From: Herbaspirillum chlorophenolicum
GTDB lineage: Bacteria; Pseudomonadota; Gammaproteobacteria; Burkholderiales; Burkholderiaceae_D
Reading direction: 5' to 3'
Assembly: GCF_001189955.1 (NCBI RefSeq)
Contig: NZ_LFLT01000003.1
Coordinates: 62,001 to 126,000, forward strand
DNA length: 64,000 nucleotides
Below, piece after piece: positions 12,400 to 22,187 of this stretch (its first letter is position 1; each line of letters starts with the position of its first letter). The notes below the pieces were generated by a model. It was not told where the DNA came from. It ran no database searches and saw only the letters and a list, made by a program, of their open reading frames with translations. The translations under genes and the position numbers were made by a program.

Positions 12400-12950
12400 T
12401 GACGCAAGCCTTCGCCAGCACCTTTGCTCCCGCAGTCCTCGCCAAGGCAGCCGCCACGCGGCTGATGATCTTCGACGTCGATGGCGTGCTGACCGACGGC
12501 GGGCTGTTCTACGGCGAAGACGGCGAATCGGTGAAGCGCTTCAATGCGCTGGACGGCCACGGCATCAAGATGATGCAGCAGTTCGGCGTGGCCGCCGCGA
12601 TCATCACCGCGCGCCAGTCGCCTTTCGTACTGCGCCGGGCCAATGACCTGGGCATCGCCCACGTATTCCAGGGTGCGCATGACAAGCGGCTGGCATTCCA
12701 GGCATTGCTGCAGCACACCGGCCTGCAGGCCGGAGATTGCGGGTATCTGGGCGACGACATCATCGACCTGCCGGTCCTGACCAAGGTCGGCTTCAAGGCT
12801 TGCGTCGCCAACGGGCACCGCGAAGTCAAATTGCGTTCCGACTACGTGACGGCTGCCGCCGGCGGCAACGGTGCCGTGCGCGAAGTCTGCGACCTGGTGC
12901 TGGCCGCACAAGGGAACTACGAGGCGGCCCTGGCGCCGTATCTGGCATGA
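12399..12950 (+). CDS. kdsC: 3-deoxy-D-manno-octulosonate 8-phosphate phosphatase
   Basis: This HAD-superfamily phosphatase (C0 type, tetrameric) releases Kdo from Kdo-8-phosphate. It has 183 residues. The DxDG nucleophile motif FDVDGVLTDG has Asp26/Asp28, Lys is near 87, and GDDIIDLPVL provides the metal-binding acids. The length matches the family (about 170-190). The start overlaps the kdsD stop and the stop overlaps the lptC start (ATGA), so this is a tightly coupled operon. Confidence 0.95.
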   Translation: MTQAFASTFAPAVLAKAAATRLMIFDVDGVLTDGGLFYGEDGESVKRFNALDGHGIKMMQQFGVAAAIITARQSPFVLRRANDLGIAHVFQGAHDKRLAFQALLQHTGLQAGDCGYLGDDIIDLPVLTKVGFKACVANGHREVKLRSDYVTAAAGGNGAVREVCDLVLAAQGNYEAALAPYLA

Positions 12951-13555
12951 GCAACCACAGCGGCGAGCGCGCGGCGCAACGCATCCGCCTGGGCGTGCTC
13001 CTGGTGGTGCTGATCGCGCTCGCGCTGGGCAGCTTCTGGATACTGCAAACGCTGCGCAGCAGCGGCGACCTGCAGCCGTACGTCCGGCCGACCAGCAAAC
13101 CCGACTACTACCTGGAAAATTTCAACTACGTGAAACTGGGCCCGACCGGGTTGCCGCGCTACGACGTATCGGGCACCAAAATGGTCCACTTCCCGACTGA
13201 CGATTCCTTCGAAATCACCAAGCCGGTGGTGCACAGCCTGGACAAGGAAAAGCCGCCGATGGAGCTGTATTCCAATACCGCGCGCGTTACCGACGACCAG
13301 ACCAAGATCCATATGTACGGCAACGCCAACGCCATTCGCGGCGGCACCAACGGTGGAGCCCCGATGCATCTGGTCTCCGAATACCTGTTGCTGCTGCCGG
13401 ACGATGAAATCGTCAAGACCGATAAACCCGTTGCAATGACGATGGGCACCACCAGATTGAACGGTGTGGGGATGATCGCCAACAATGCCACGCAGGAAGT
13501 GCAACTGCTGGGCAACGTGCGCGGCTACTACGAACCGACACAAAAGAAACGCTGA
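12947..13555 (+). CDS. lptC: LPS export system protein LptC
   Basis: This is a bitopic inner-membrane protein of 202 residues. It receives LPS from LptB2FG and hands it to LptA. A single N-terminal membrane helix (about 15-37) is followed by a periplasmic beta-jellyroll domain. The ATG overlaps the kdsC stop as ATGA; an in-frame extension further upstream inside kdsC is open but unlikely to be translated. Sequence similarity within LptC is low, so the call rests on topology, length and the kdsC-lptC-lptA-lptB order. Confidence 0.9.
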   Translation: MSNHSGERAAQRIRLGVLLVVLIALALGSFWILQTLRSSGDLQPYVRPTSKPDYYLENFNYVKLGPTGLPRYDVSGTKMVHFPTDDSFEITKPVVHSLDKEKPPMELYSNTARVTDDQTKIHMYGNANAIRGGTNGGAPMHLVSEYLLLLPDDEIVKTDKPVAMTMGTTRLNGVGMIANNATQEVQLLGNVRGYYEPTQKKR

Positions 13556-13581
13556 GCCAAGACTCAACCTGACAGGAACTT

Positions 13582-14169
13582 ATGAAACGCTCACTCTTAC
13601 TGCCCTGGTTGCTGCTGATCGCCGTCTGCGGTGCAGCGCGCGCGGAAAAGGCCGACTCGACCAAGCCGACCAACATCGAAGCCGACCAGATGGTCTACGA
13701 CGATGTACGTCAGGTGAAGACCTTCACCGGCAATGTGGTGCTCACGCGCGGCACGCTGCTGATCAAGGCCGGCCGCGTGGTGCTGACCACCGACCAGTAC
13801 GGCTACGAATATGCGGTGCTGTATGCGGCATCGGGTTCGCTGGCCAGCTTCCGCCAGAAGCGCGACGGCGGCCCCGACCTGTGGATCGAAGGCCAGGCCG
13901 AGCGCATCGAGTATTCCGAACAGACCGAGATTTCCAAGCTGTTCAACCGCGCGCACATCCAGCGCATGGACGGCAAGCGCATTACCGACGAGGTCAACGG
14001 CGAGTTCATCTCCTACGACAGCCGCGCCGAATTCTATTCGGTCAACAACACCGCATCGGGTGAAAGCAAGCCGGGCGCGGGCCGCATCACCGCAGTGATC
14101 CAGCCCAAGAATCCGCCTGCCCAGCCGGTGCCGCAAACACCGCCGGCCCAACCCGGAAAGGGCCAGTAA
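13582..14169 (+). CDS. lptA: LPS transport periplasmic protein LptA
   Basis: This periplasmic bridge protein (OstA-like N domain) links LptC to LptD across the periplasm. It is 195 residues. A Sec signal peptide ends near ARA at about residue 21. The body opens with the conserved [14 protein letters not shown] and [10 protein letters not shown] pattern of OstA/LptA. The C-terminal tail after about 175 is Pro/Gln-rich and probably disordered. The start has AGGAA about 8 nt upstream. Confidence 0.94.
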   Translation: MKRSLLLPWLLLIAVCGAARAEKADSTKPTNIEADQMVYDDVRQVKTFTGNVVLTRGTLLIKAGRVVLTTDQYGYEYAVLYAASGSLASFRQKRDGGPDLWIEGQAERIEYSEQTEISKLFNRAHIQRMDGKRITDEVNGEFISYDSRAEFYSVNNTASGESKPGAGRITAVIQPKNPPAQPVPQTPPAQPGKGQ

Positions 14170-14170
14170 C

Positions 14171-14911
14171 ATGGTGAGCTCGCTGGTTGTCCGCGGACTG
14201 AAGAAAAGCTATGGCGCACGCCAGGTGGTGCGTGACGTGTCGATGGAAGTGCAGAGCGGCGAAGTGGTCGGCCTGCTGGGGCCCAACGGCGCCGGCAAGA
14301 CCACCTCGTTCTACATGATCGTCGGCCTAGTGCCATCCGACGGCGGCGAAATCGACCTGGATGGATCGGCCATCTCGGGTCTGCCGATCCACAAGCGCGC
14401 CACGCTGGGCCTGTCTTACCTGCCGCAGGAAGCATCGGTGTTCCGCAAGCTCACGGTGGAAGACAATATCCGCGCCGTGCTTGAGCTGCGCCAGGAAAAC
14501 GGCAAGCCGCTCTCGCGCGACGAGATCGAAGGCCGCCTGAACAACCTGCTGCATGAACTGCAGATCGAGAAGCTGCGCGACAGCCAGGCACTCTCGCTGT
14601 CGGGCGGCGAACGGCGCCGCGTCGAAATCGCGCGCGCGCTGGCAACCGATCCGCGCTTCGTGCTGCTGGACGAACCGTTCGCCGGTATCGATCCTATTGC
14701 AGTGATCGAGATCCAGCGCATCGTGCGCTTCCTCAAGGAGCGCGGCATCGGCGTGCTGATCACCGACCACAACGTGCGCGAGACGCTGGGCATCTGCGAC
14801 CGCGCCTACATCATCAACCAGGGCACGGTGCTGGCCAGCGGCAGTCCGGACGACATCATCGCCAACGAATCGGTGCGGCGCGTCTACCTGGGCGAACATT
14901 TCCGCATGTGA
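14171..14911 (+). CDS. lptB: LPS export ABC transporter ATP-binding protein LptB
   Basis: This ATPase energises LPS extraction by LptB2FG. The protein is 246 residues. It has Walker [10 protein letters not shown] (37-45), signature LSGGERRR, Walker [14 protein letters not shown] and the switch His in TDHNVRE. It starts 1 bp after the lptA stop. The partner permeases LptF/LptG are not in this window, as is usual. Confidence 0.97.
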   Translation: MVSSLVVRGLKKSYGARQVVRDVSMEVQSGEVVGLLGPNGAGKTTSFYMIVGLVPSDGGEIDLDGSAISGLPIHKRATLGLSYLPQEASVFRKLTVEDNIRAVLELRQENGKPLSRDEIEGRLNNLLHELQIEKLRDSQALSLSGGERRRVEIARALATDPRFVLLDEPFAGIDPIAVIEIQRIVRFLKERGIGVLITDHNVRETLGICDRAYIINQGTVLASGSPDDIIANESVRRVYLGEHFRM

Positions 14912-14987
14912 GCGCCGTGCGGGCAGCCGCAACGCACAACACGCACGCAGCACGTAACAAGCCGGCTACGCGGCTCCTGAAAGCCAG

Positions 14988-16481
14988 ATGAAACAGTCCC
15001 TCCAGTTACGCACATCGCAGCACCTCGCATTGACGCCGCAATTGCAGCAGTCGATCAGGCTGCTGCAATTGTCGACACTGGAACTGCATCAGGAACTGGA
15101 ACAAATCCTGTCCGACAATCCGCTGCTGGAACGGCTCGACGACGCACTCGACAATTCGGTGCGCCTGCTGGCCGACGGCGCCCTCTCCGCCTCGCCCTCC
15201 AGCGGTGTGGCCGACAGCGCCAGCGAAAGTAGCAATACCGAAGCAGCCGCGCCCGCAAGCGATGGCGAATCCAGCCTCGAATACCAGGACAACACGCCTG
15301 AAGGCAGCGTCAGCGGCGAATCCGAATGGAGTTTCGACGATGTCGCGCGCAACGGAAAATCATCGGACGATGAAGATGCGCGGCCGCAACTGGAAGCGCA
15401 CCAGACCACGCTGCGCGAGCATCTGGTGGAACAGATCCGCGTCACCGCCCGCACACTGCGCGACCGCGCGCTGCTGGAGCTGCTGGCCGATACGCTGGAC
15501 GACAACGGCTACCTGGACGAGCCGCTGGAAGATATCCTGTCGCACCTGCCCGAAGAGCTGGGGATCGATCTTGAAGAGCTGTCGATTGCGCTCAAGCTGC
15601 TGCAAAGCCTTGACCCGGCCGGCGTCGGCGCGCGCAGTCCAAGCGAATGCCTGGCGCTGCAAATCCGCCGGCTGCCCAAGATCCCCTTCGTCACGCGCAA
15701 GCTGGCGCTGAAGATCGTCGAGGACTACCTGCCGCTCTTCGCCCAGCGCGACTTCAACAAGATCAAGAAGGCGCTCGACTGCGACGACGAGGACCTGCGC
15801 GAAGCCCAGGTCGTCATCCGCCAATGCCAACCGCACCCGGGCGCCGGATTCGCACGCGACACCTCCGACTACGTGGTGCCGGACGTGATTGTCAAACAAA
15901 CAAAGAGCGGCTGGCAGGTCATGCTCAACCATGACGTGATGCCCAAGCTGCGGGTGAACGCGATGTATGCGAGTGCGCTCAAGCAATCGAAAGGCGAAGT
16001 TTCGCTCACATCGCAGCTGCAGGAAGCGAAGTGGCTGATCAAAAATATGCGGCAGCGCTTCGATACAATTTTGCGAGTTGCACAAGCTATTGTCGAACGT
16101 CAAAGAAACTTCTTTTCACATGGCGCAGTTGCCATGCGCCCCCTTGTGCTGCGTGAAATTGCTGATACACTGGGTCTACACGAGAGCACTATCTCGCGTG
16201 TCACAACTCAAAAATACATGCTGACACCGCATGGCATGTTTGAGTTGAAGTACTTCTTCGGCAGCCACGTCGCAACGGAAACCGGAGGTGAAGCTTCCTC
16301 CACTGCGATCCGGGCGCTGATCAAACAATTGATAGGAGCTGAAAACCCGCAGACCCCATTATCCGATAGCAAGATTGCGGATATGCTGGCAGAACAAGGC
16401 ATGGTGGTCGCGCGACGCACAGTCGCAAAATACCGAGAAGTGCTGAAGATTCCCCCAGTCAATCTCCGCAAATCCCTCTGA
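14988..16481 (+). CDS. rpoN: RNA polymerase sigma-54 factor
   Basis: This sigma factor serves -24/-12 promoters and needs AAA+ enhancer-binding activators. The protein is 497 residues. The Gln/Leu-rich activator-interacting region I ([17 protein letters not shown]) is followed by an acidic region II (about 60-130), the core-binding domain and the C-terminal RpoN box [10 protein letters not shown]. It lies 76 bp after lptB, the conserved lptB-rpoN-hpf order. The last 150 codons are visibly less GC-rich than the first part, which is only a compositional note. Confidence 0.97.
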   Translation: MKQSLQLRTSQHLALTPQLQQSIRLLQLSTLELHQELEQILSDNPLLERLDDALDNSVRLLADGALSASPSSGVADSASESSNTEAAAPASDGESSLEYQDNTPEGSVSGESEWSFDDVARNGKSSDDEDARPQLEAHQTTLREHLVEQIRVTARTLRDRALLELLADTLDDNGYLDEPLEDILSHLPEELGIDLEELSIALKLLQSLDPAGVGARSPSECLALQIRRLPKIPFVTRKLALKIVEDYLPLFAQRDFNKIKKALDCDDEDLREAQVVIRQCQPHPGAGFARDTSDYVVPDVIVKQTKSGWQVMLNHDVMPKLRVNAMYASALKQSKGEVSLTSQLQEAKWLIKNMRQRFDTILRVAQAIVERQRNFFSHGAVAMRPLVLREIADTLGLHESTISRVTTQKYMLTPHGMFELKYFFGSHVATETGGEASSTAIRALIKQLIGAENPQTPLSDSKIADMLAEQGMVVARRTVAKYREVLKIPPVNLRKSL

Positions 16482-16624
16482 GTTGTTTCTCAGTTTTTCT
16501 GTTGTACTTTGCAGCCGTCGCTGTGTTCAGGCAACCATCCGGTGCAATCTGACCACGCATGTGCTCTCAAGGTGTATTGGATGAGATGCACGAACCTCCA
16601 GTGACTTCACGATAGGAGTGTTGT

Positions 16625-16984
16625 ATGAATCTGACCATTAGTGGACACCACCTCGAACTGACCCCTGCTCTGCGGGAATACGTGCAAAGCAAGCTGGCAC
16701 GGATCAAGCGCCATTTCGACAACGTGATCGACGTCAGCGTCATCCTGAGCGTAGATAAACTGACAGAAAAAGAAAAAAGGCAAAAGGCGGAAATCAACGT
16801 CCATATCAAGGGGAAAGATTTACATGCGGAAAGTATCGCCCACGATCTCTACGCGGCTATTGATGCATTGATCGACAAGCTCGATCGCCAGGTCATCAAG
16901 CACAAGGATCGTCTGCAAGACCATCATTCGATGGCCAAGAGGCTGCCGGAAGACACCGTTTCGGGCGCGGCAGCAAGTGCATAG
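16625..16984 (+). CDS. hpf: Ribosome hibernation promoting factor (HPF/YfiA, short form)
   Basis: This 119-residue protein binds the 30S decoding site and drives ribosome dimerisation or inactivation in stationary phase. [20 protein letters not shown] is the usual N-terminus. The start has AGGAG 6 nt upstream. The short length lacks the long-form dimerisation tail. It sits 143 bp after rpoN, so it may have its own promoter, and it ends at a strong terminator. Confidence 0.95.
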   Translation: MNLTISGHHLELTPALREYVQSKLARIKRHFDNVIDVSVILSVDKLTEKEKRQKAEINVHIKGKDLHAESIAHDLYAAIDALIDKLDRQVIKHKDRLQDHHSMAKRLPEDTVSGAAASA

Positions 16985-17028
16985 CGGATAATCCGCCAAC
17001 GACGGGGCCATAGGTCCCTTCAATGAGG

Positions 17029-17050
17029 AAAGGGCGCGAAAGCGCCCTTT
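17029..17050 (+). terminator. Rho-independent terminator after hpf
   Basis: A 9-bp stem AAAGGGCGC / GCGCCCTTT with a GAAA tetraloop continues into a T run. It ends the kds-lpt-rpoN-hpf transcript. Confidence 0.88.
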
Positions 17051-17207
17051 TTCATTTCTCCCGGCTTTCTTGTTTCCTGTTCACCGGAACCGCCATTAAA
17101 AATGGCCACCGGGAAACATTGCAAACAATTCAAATAATTTACGTGGGCGGACACAACACGTTTTCCCTTCGCACACGGTGTTTCAAACGCGGATTGCGGC
17201 TTTTTCA

Positions 17208-17213
17208 TATAAT
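17208..17213 (+). promoter_or_regulatory. Probable -10 element of grxD
   Basis: A perfect TATAAT lies 31 bp before the grxD start. No convincing -35 is visible at the right spacing. Confidence 0.45.
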
Positions 17214-17244
17214 GTCGGCAATCACCATTTTTTAAGGCATAGCC

Positions 17245-17556
17245 ATGAGCGACGTTCAATCCTGGATCAAGGAAACCGTGACCCAAAACCCTGTCGTGCT
17301 GTTCATGAAGGGCACCGCGCAATTCCCGCAATGCGGCTTCTCCGGCAAGGCGATCCAATTGCTCAAGGCCAGCGGCGCCGAGAACATCGTCACCGTCAAC
17401 GTGCTGGAAAGCCCGGATGTGCGCCAAGGCATCAAGGAATATTCGAACTGGCCGACCATTCCCCAACTGTACGTCAAGGGCGAATTCGTGGGCGGCTCGG
17501 ACATCATGAACGAAATGTACGCATCGGGTGAACTGCAAACCCTGATCAAGGGTTGA
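17245..17556 (+). CDS. grxD: Monothiol glutaredoxin Grx4
   Basis: This 103-residue monothiol glutaredoxin takes part in Fe-S cluster trafficking and iron sensing, often with BolA proteins. The CGFS active site (Cys30) and the glutathione-binding [16 protein letters not shown] are present. It has its own -10-like element and is followed 40 bp later by ubiX. A BolA-family gene lies elsewhere in this window (about 54.4 kb). Confidence 0.96.
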   Translation: MSDVQSWIKETVTQNPVVLFMKGTAQFPQCGFSGKAIQLLKASGAENIVTVNVLESPDVRQGIKEYSNWPTIPQLYVKGEFVGGSDIMNEMYASGELQTLIKG

Positions 17557-17596
17557 GCCCCGGCCGCGCCGTATTGACTCCCCTCGTTCCCGCCAC

Positions 17597-18181
17597 ATGC
17601 CGCGCCAACGCCTGATCATCGCCATCACCGGCGCGACAGGCGCGGTCTATGGCGTACGCTTGCTCGAACACCTGCGCGGCCACGCGCAGGTTGAAACGCA
17701 TCTGCTGATCTCGGACGCCGGCGTACTCAATATCCACCAGGAACTCGACCGGAACCGCAAGGATATTGAAGCGCTGGCCGACGTGGTCTACAACGTGCGC
17801 GATGTCGGCGCGTCGATCGCCAGCGGCTCTTTCGCATCAGCCGGCATGGTCGTTGCGCCATGCTCGATGAAAACGCTGGCGTCGGTTGCACATGGCCTTT
17901 CCGACAACCTGATCACGCGCGCCGCTGACGTGGTGCTGAAGGAACGCCGCCGCCTGGTCCTGATGGTGCGCGAGACGCCGTTCAACCTGGCCCACTTGCG
18001 CAACATGACGGCGGTGACCGAGATGGGCGGCGTGATCTTCCCGCCGCTGCCCGGCTTCTACCATCGGCCATCCTCGATGGAACAGATGGTCGACCATACG
18101 CTGGGACGCGTGCTTGACCTGTTTGGCCTGGCGCACCAGCTCACGCCGGAATGGCAAGGAATGAAACCAGCATCGGACTAA
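17597..18181 (+). CDS. ubiX: Flavin prenyltransferase UbiX
   Basis: The enzyme attaches dimethylallyl phosphate to FMN to make prenylated FMN, the cofactor of UbiD-type decarboxylases in ubiquinone synthesis. It is 194 residues. It has the Rossmann GATGAVYG near the N-terminus, the conserved PCSMKTLA and the C-terminal RETPFNLAHLRNM region. No ubiD is adjacent. It probably shares a transcript with grxD and ends at a strong hairpin. Confidence 0.94.
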   Translation: MPRQRLIIAITGATGAVYGVRLLEHLRGHAQVETHLLISDAGVLNIHQELDRNRKDIEALADVVYNVRDVGASIASGSFASAGMVVAPCSMKTLASVAHGLSDNLITRAADVVLKERRRLVLMVRETPFNLAHLRNMTAVTEMGGVIFPPLPGFYHRPSSMEQMVDHTLGRVLDLFGLAHQLTPEWQGMKPASD

Positions 18182-18211
18182 GCGGCAGCACAACGACGCA
18201 TACCAAAAAAC

Positions 18212-18244
18212 AAAACGCGCCGCGGGAAAACCTGCGGCGCGTTT
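18212..18244. terminator. Bidirectional terminator between ubiX and the SDR gene
   Basis: A long GC-rich stem (AAAACGCGCCGC and its complement, then GGG/CCT) closes on AAAA and is followed by T7. An A run on the other side lets it also end the leftward SDR gene. Confidence 0.88.
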
Positions 18245-18266
18245 TTTTGTTGCCAACGAACAGTGA

Positions 18267-19025
18267 TCAGCCGCGGCCGATGTAAGGCATCTTGGTCGCC
18301 ATCACCGTCATGAATTGCACGTTGGCATCCAGCGGCAGGCTATCCATGTAGAGAATCGCCTTCGCCACATGCTCGGCATCCATGGTCGGCTCCACCTTGG
18401 TCGAACCATCGGCCTGCAGCGTGCCCTTCTTCATCAGCGTGGTCATGTCGGTCGAGGCGTTGCCGATGTCGATCTGGCCGCAGGCGATGTCGTATTGGCG
18501 GCCATCCAGCGAGGTGGCCTTGGTCAGGCCGGTGATGGCGTGCTTGGTCGCGGTGTACGACGCCGAGAACGGACGCGGCGCGTGCGCCGAGATCGAGCCG
18601 TTGTTGATGATGCGGCCACCGCGCGGCGATTGCGCCTTCATGATGCGGAAAGCTTCCTGCGTACACAGGAAGACGCCGGTCAGGTTGATGTCCACCGCCG
18701 ACTTCCACTGTTCCACGGTCAGTTCTTCCAGCGACACCGGCGGCGCAAAGATGCCGGCGTTGTTGAACACCATGTCGATGCGGCCGAAACGCTCCTTCGC
18801 CTTGGCGAACAGGTTCTTCACCGAAGCCGGGTCGGTCACGTCGGCGGCCACCACCAGCGCGTTGGCGCCATGCTCGCCGGCCAGCTTCACGGTCTCTTCC
18901 AGCGCATCCTGGCGGCGGCCGGCCAGGGCCACGCCATAGCCGTCGCGCAGCAGCGCCAGGGTGATCTGCCGGCCGATGCCGGAGCCCGCGCCGGTTACCA
19001 GCGCAATTCGTTTCGGTGCTGCCAT
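18267..19025 (-). CDS. Short-chain dehydrogenase/reductase
   Basis: This is a 252-residue classical SDR. It has the cofactor motif TGAGSGIG (11-18), NNAG (88-91), and catalytic Ser144 with Y157-x3-K161 (YTATK). The residues after the active site read GQIDIGNA where many SDRs have a PG motif, suggesting a distinct subfamily. The start at 19025 has AGGAG 8 nt upstream; a longer in-frame extension lacks this. It is a single gene between two terminators, and the substrate is unknown. Confidence 0.88.
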   Translation of the reverse strand: MAAPKRIALVTGAGSGIGRQITLALLRDGYGVALAGRRQDALEETVKLAGEHGANALVVAADVTDPASVKNLFAKAKERFGRIDMVFNNAGIFAPPVSLEELTVEQWKSAVDINLTGVFLCTQEAFRIMKAQSPRGGRIINNGSISAHAPRPFSASYTATKHAITGLTKATSLDGRQYDIACGQIDIGNASTDMTTLMKKGTLQADGSTKVEPTMDAEHVAKAILYMDSLPLDANVQFMTVMATKMPYIGRG

Positions 19026-19090
19026 CGTGTCTACTCCTGTCTGATCTTCTTGGTGGATGATGTGCAATGATGTACGCCAAGCGCGGCCGT

Positions 19091-19120
19091 AAAAAAAGCC
19101 GCCCGTTATGCACAGGCGGC
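19091..19120 (-). terminator. Rho-independent terminator after the AceE-like gene
   Basis: Read leftward, stem GCCGCC / GGCGGC with an 11-nt loop is followed by T7. It lies about 90 bp past the stop of the E1 gene. Confidence 0.7.
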
Positions 19121-19207
19121 CTTCACTATAGCAAACGCAATGGGCGGCTTCGATGAGAGATTTTCAATCCTCGCGCCAATCTTCATGCATCGGCCGATGC
19201 CGGCCGC

Positions 19208-21883
19208 TTACACCGTAGCCGACCACGGCTTGCCGATATCGATGCCCAGCGTGCGTGCCGCCTCTTCCAGCTTGGCGCGGTCGCCGCCGGTGATTTCCGC
19301 CAGCGTGCTGTAGGCAATCCAGCGCGCATCGATCTCGAAGAAATCGCGCAGGTTGACCCGCGTATCGCTGCGCCCAAAACCATCGGTGCCCAGCGTGACG
19401 TAGGTGCCCGGCACGAAGGCGCGGATGCTTTCAGGCAGTGTGCGGATGTAATCGCTCACCGCGATCACCGGCGCATCGCTGCCTTGCAGTTGCTGCGTCA
19501 CATACGGTTGCGCATCGCCGCCGGCCAGACGCCGCTTGCGCTGCGCGGCCACGCCGTCACGCGCCAGCTCGGTGAAGCTGGTGACGCTCCACACCTCGGC
19601 GTCGATCTGCCAATGCTTGCTGAGCAGCTCGGCGGCGGCCACCACTTCCTTCAGGATGGGGCCGGCCCCCAGCAAGCGCGCCTGCGGCTTCGCCTTCTTG
19701 CCCAGGCAATACATGCCGCGCAGGATGCCTTGCTCGACGCCGGCCGGCATGCTCGGCTGCGCCTCGTTTTCATTGGTCACGGTGACGTAGTAGAACACGT
19801 CGTCATTGCGCTCCAGCATGCGGCGCATGCCGTCATCGATGATCACCGCCAGCTCATACGCATAGGCCGGATCGTAAGACACGCAATTCGGGATCGACGC
19901 CGCCACCACATGGCTGCTGCCGTCCTGGTGCTGCAGGCCTTCACCGCCCAGCGTGGTGCGTCCCGACGTGGCGCCGATCAGGAAACCGCGCGCACGCTGG
20001 TCGGCCGCGGCCCAGATCAGGTCGCCGATGCGCTGAAAGCCGAACATCGAGTAATAGATGTAGAACGGCAGCATGGGCGTACCGTGCACGGAGTAGGCGG
20101 TCGCGGCCGCAGTCCATGAAGAGATCGCACCCGCTTCGGTAATGCCTTCCTCCAGGATCTGGCCGTCCTTGGCTTCACGGTAGTAGAGGATGGAACCGAT
20201 GTCTTCCGGCTCGTACAACTGGCCCTGGGAAGAATAGATGCCGACCTGGCGGAACAGGTTGGCCATACCGAAGGTGCGCGCCTCATCGGCCACGATCGGC
20301 ACCACGTACTGGCCGAAGTCCTTGTCCTTCAACAGGTTGCCCAACTGGCGCACCAGCGCCATGGTCGACGACATTTCCTTGCCGTCGGCCTCCAGCGCGA
20401 ACTTGCTGTGCGACGCCATCGGCGGCACCGTGCGCTTGGCATCGCCGGCCTTGCGGCGTGGCATGTAACCGCCCAGCGCCGCGCGGCGCGCGTGCAGGTG
20501 CTTCATCTCGGCGCTATCGTCGGCCGGCTTGTAGAAGGCCAGCGAGCGGCATTGCTCGTCCGACAGCGGCAGCTTGAAGCGGTCGCGGAATTGCAGCAGG
20601 CTTTCTTCATCCAGCTTCTTTTGCTGGTGGGTGGTCATCTTGCCTTCGCCGGCCGCGCCCATGCCGTAACCCTTCTTGGTCTGCGCCAGGATCACGGTCG
20701 GCTGGCCGCGATGGTCGGCTGCCGCCTGGTAGGCCGAGAAGATCTTCTTCATGTCGTGGCCACCGCGACGCAGGCGGTTGATCTCCTCATCGGTCAGCGT
20801 CGCGCCGATCGCCTTGGTGCCGGGCGTCTGGCCGAAGAAGTGTTCGCGGTTGAAGGCGCCGTCGTTGGCGGCGAAGGTCTGCAACTGGCCATCGACGGTG
20901 CGGTTGAGCGCATCGACCAGCTCGCCGTCCTTGTCGCGGGCAAACAGCGCATCCCAGTCCGAGCCCCACAACAGCTTGACCACATTCCAGCCGGCGCCGG
21001 CGAACAAGGTCTCCAGCTCATCGACGATGTGCCCGTTGCCGCGCACCGGACCGTCCAGGCGCTGCAGGTTGCAGTTGACCACGAAGATCAGGTTATCCAG
21101 CTTCTCGCGCGACGCCAGCGAGAGCGCCGCCAGGGATTCCGGCTCGTCCATCTCGCCGTCGCCGAACACGCCCCATACCTTGCGATTCTGGTCCTGCAGC
21201 AAGCCGCGATTCTCCATGTAGCGCAGGAAGCGCGCCTGGTAGATCGCGTTGATCGGGCCGATGCCCATCGAGCCGGTGGGGAACTGCCAGAAGTTCGGCA
21301 TCAGCCAGGGATGCGGATAGGACGACAGGCCCTGCTTGCCGGCACGCTTGGCTTCTATTTCGCGGCGGTAGTAACCAAGGTCTTCTTCGGAGAGCGCACC
21401 TTCCAGGAACGCGCGCGCATAGATGCCCGGCGCCGAGTGCGGCTGGAAATAAACGATGTCACCGGCGAACTTGTCGTCGCGTGCGCGGAAGAAATGGTTG
21501 AAGCCGACTTCGAACAGGTCGGCCGCCGATGCAAAGCTGGCGATGTGGCCGCCCAGCTCGCCATAAGACCGGTTGGCGCGCACCACCATGGCCAGCGCGT
21601 TCCAGCGCATGATGCTGGCGATGCGCTCTTCAATGGCCTGCGCGTCGGAACCGCCGGGGAAAGGCGGTTCCTGTTCAGGACGAATGGTGTTGAGGTAAGG
21701 AGTATTGCGCGCATCGCGCCAGTTGATGCCGTATTGCTGGGCTGCGGCCGACATCCGCGAGAGCAGGAAGCGCGCCCGTTCCGGGCCGGCTTCGGCCAGC
21801 ACGCTTTGCAGCGCCTCCAGCCATTCCTGGGTTTCCTGGGCATCGATATCAATATCGCGGGCAATACCATTGGCTGACGACAT
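19208..21883 (-). CDS. Homodimeric pyruvate dehydrogenase E1-type protein (AceE/MdeB-like)
   Basis: This is an 891-residue thiamine-diphosphate 2-oxoacid dehydrogenase E1 of the homodimeric type (E. coli AceE 887). The ThDP/Mg motif runs from GDGEMDEPES to NCNLQRLDG. The central and C-terminal transketolase-like domains are complete. I start at 21883 (MSSANGIARD, GTGGAG just upstream); the frame stays open upstream to 22000. No aceF or lpd follows, and a terminator ends the gene. It may therefore be a second E1 that borrows E2/E3, or one for another 2-oxoacid. The divergent Lrp-family gene recalls Pseudomonas mdeR-mdeAB, where MdeB is an AceE-like 2-oxobutyrate dehydrogenase. Genuine AceE remains possible. 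Confidence 0.88.
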   Translation of the reverse strand: MSSANGIARDIDIDAQETQEWLEALQSVLAEAGPERARFLLSRMSAAAQQYGINWRDARNTPYLNTIRPEQEPPFPGGSDAQAIEERIASIMRWNALAMVVRANRSYGELGGHIASFASAADLFEVGFNHFFRARDDKFAGDIVYFQPHSAPGIYARAFLEGALSEEDLGYYRREIEAKRAGKQGLSSYPHPWLMPNFWQFPTGSMGIGPINAIYQARFLRYMENRGLLQDQNRKVWGVFGDGEMDEPESLAALSLASREKLDNLIFVVNCNLQRLDGPVRGNGHIVDELETLFAGAGWNVVKLLWGSDWDALFARDKDGELVDALNRTVDGQLQTFAANDGAFNREHFFGQTPGTKAIGATLTDEEINRLRRGGHDMKKIFSAYQAAADHRGQPTVILAQTKKGYGMGAAGEGKMTTHQQKKLDEESLLQFRDRFKLPLSDEQCRSLAFYKPADDSAEMKHLHARRAALGGYMPRRKAGDAKRTVPPMASHSKFALEADGKEMSSTMALVRQLGNLLKDKDFGQYVVPIVADEARTFGMANLFRQVGIYSSQGQLYEPEDIGSILYYREAKDGQILEEGITEAGAISSWTAAATAYSVHGTPMLPFYIYYSMFGFQRIGDLIWAAADQRARGFLIGATSGRTTLGGEGLQHQDGSSHVVAASIPNCVSYDPAYAYELAVIIDDGMRRMLERNDDVFYYVTVTNENEAQPSMPAGVEQGILRGMYCLGKKAKPQARLLGAGPILKEVVAAAELLSKHWQIDAEVWSVTSFTELARDGVAAQRKRRLAGGDAQPYVTQQLQGSDAPVIAVSDYIRTLPESIRAFVPGTYVTLGTDGFGRSDTRVNLRDFFEIDARWIAYSTLAEITGGDRAKLEEAARTLGIDIGKPWSATV

Positions 21884-22187
21884 CTCCACTTCCTGATCTC
21901 CTGTTGCAACGCAGGCCAAGGGCCGTAACCTATCGCACAATCCAGACGCTCCACGCGGGAAGCGCCGGCATGCTGCAATGAGTTCTATGCAAAGAGCCAA
22001 AAAGCCGGTAAAACACAGGCCGCACCCTTGGTCTCCTCACACCGGACGCCTTGTTCAGCGTTTTTATTGGTAATTGGTCTACGATACGCCTGATGCACCG
22101 GCATGAGTCACTTAAAATGGGAAGTTGTCATACAATATTCAGCACCACGTGCTAAAAAATTGAAACTTACAGAATTAAATTTCGATA
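21884..22187. other. Divergent promoter region between the E1 gene and the Lrp-family regulator
   Basis: There are 304 bp without a supported gene, AT-rich near the regulator. It contains a -10-like TACAAT at 22131-22136, an inverted repeat AGCAC-CAC-GTGCT at 22141-22153, and an AT-rich stretch just before the regulator start that would suit an Lrp-type operator. Confidence 0.5.
22141..22153. promoter_or_regulatory. Candidate operator in the E1/Lrp divergent region
   Basis: This is a perfect short palindrome AGCAC-N3-GTGCT, 34 bp upstream of the regulator gene and 5 bp after the -10-like TACAAT. The position suits autoregulation, but the motif is short and could be chance. Confidence 0.3.
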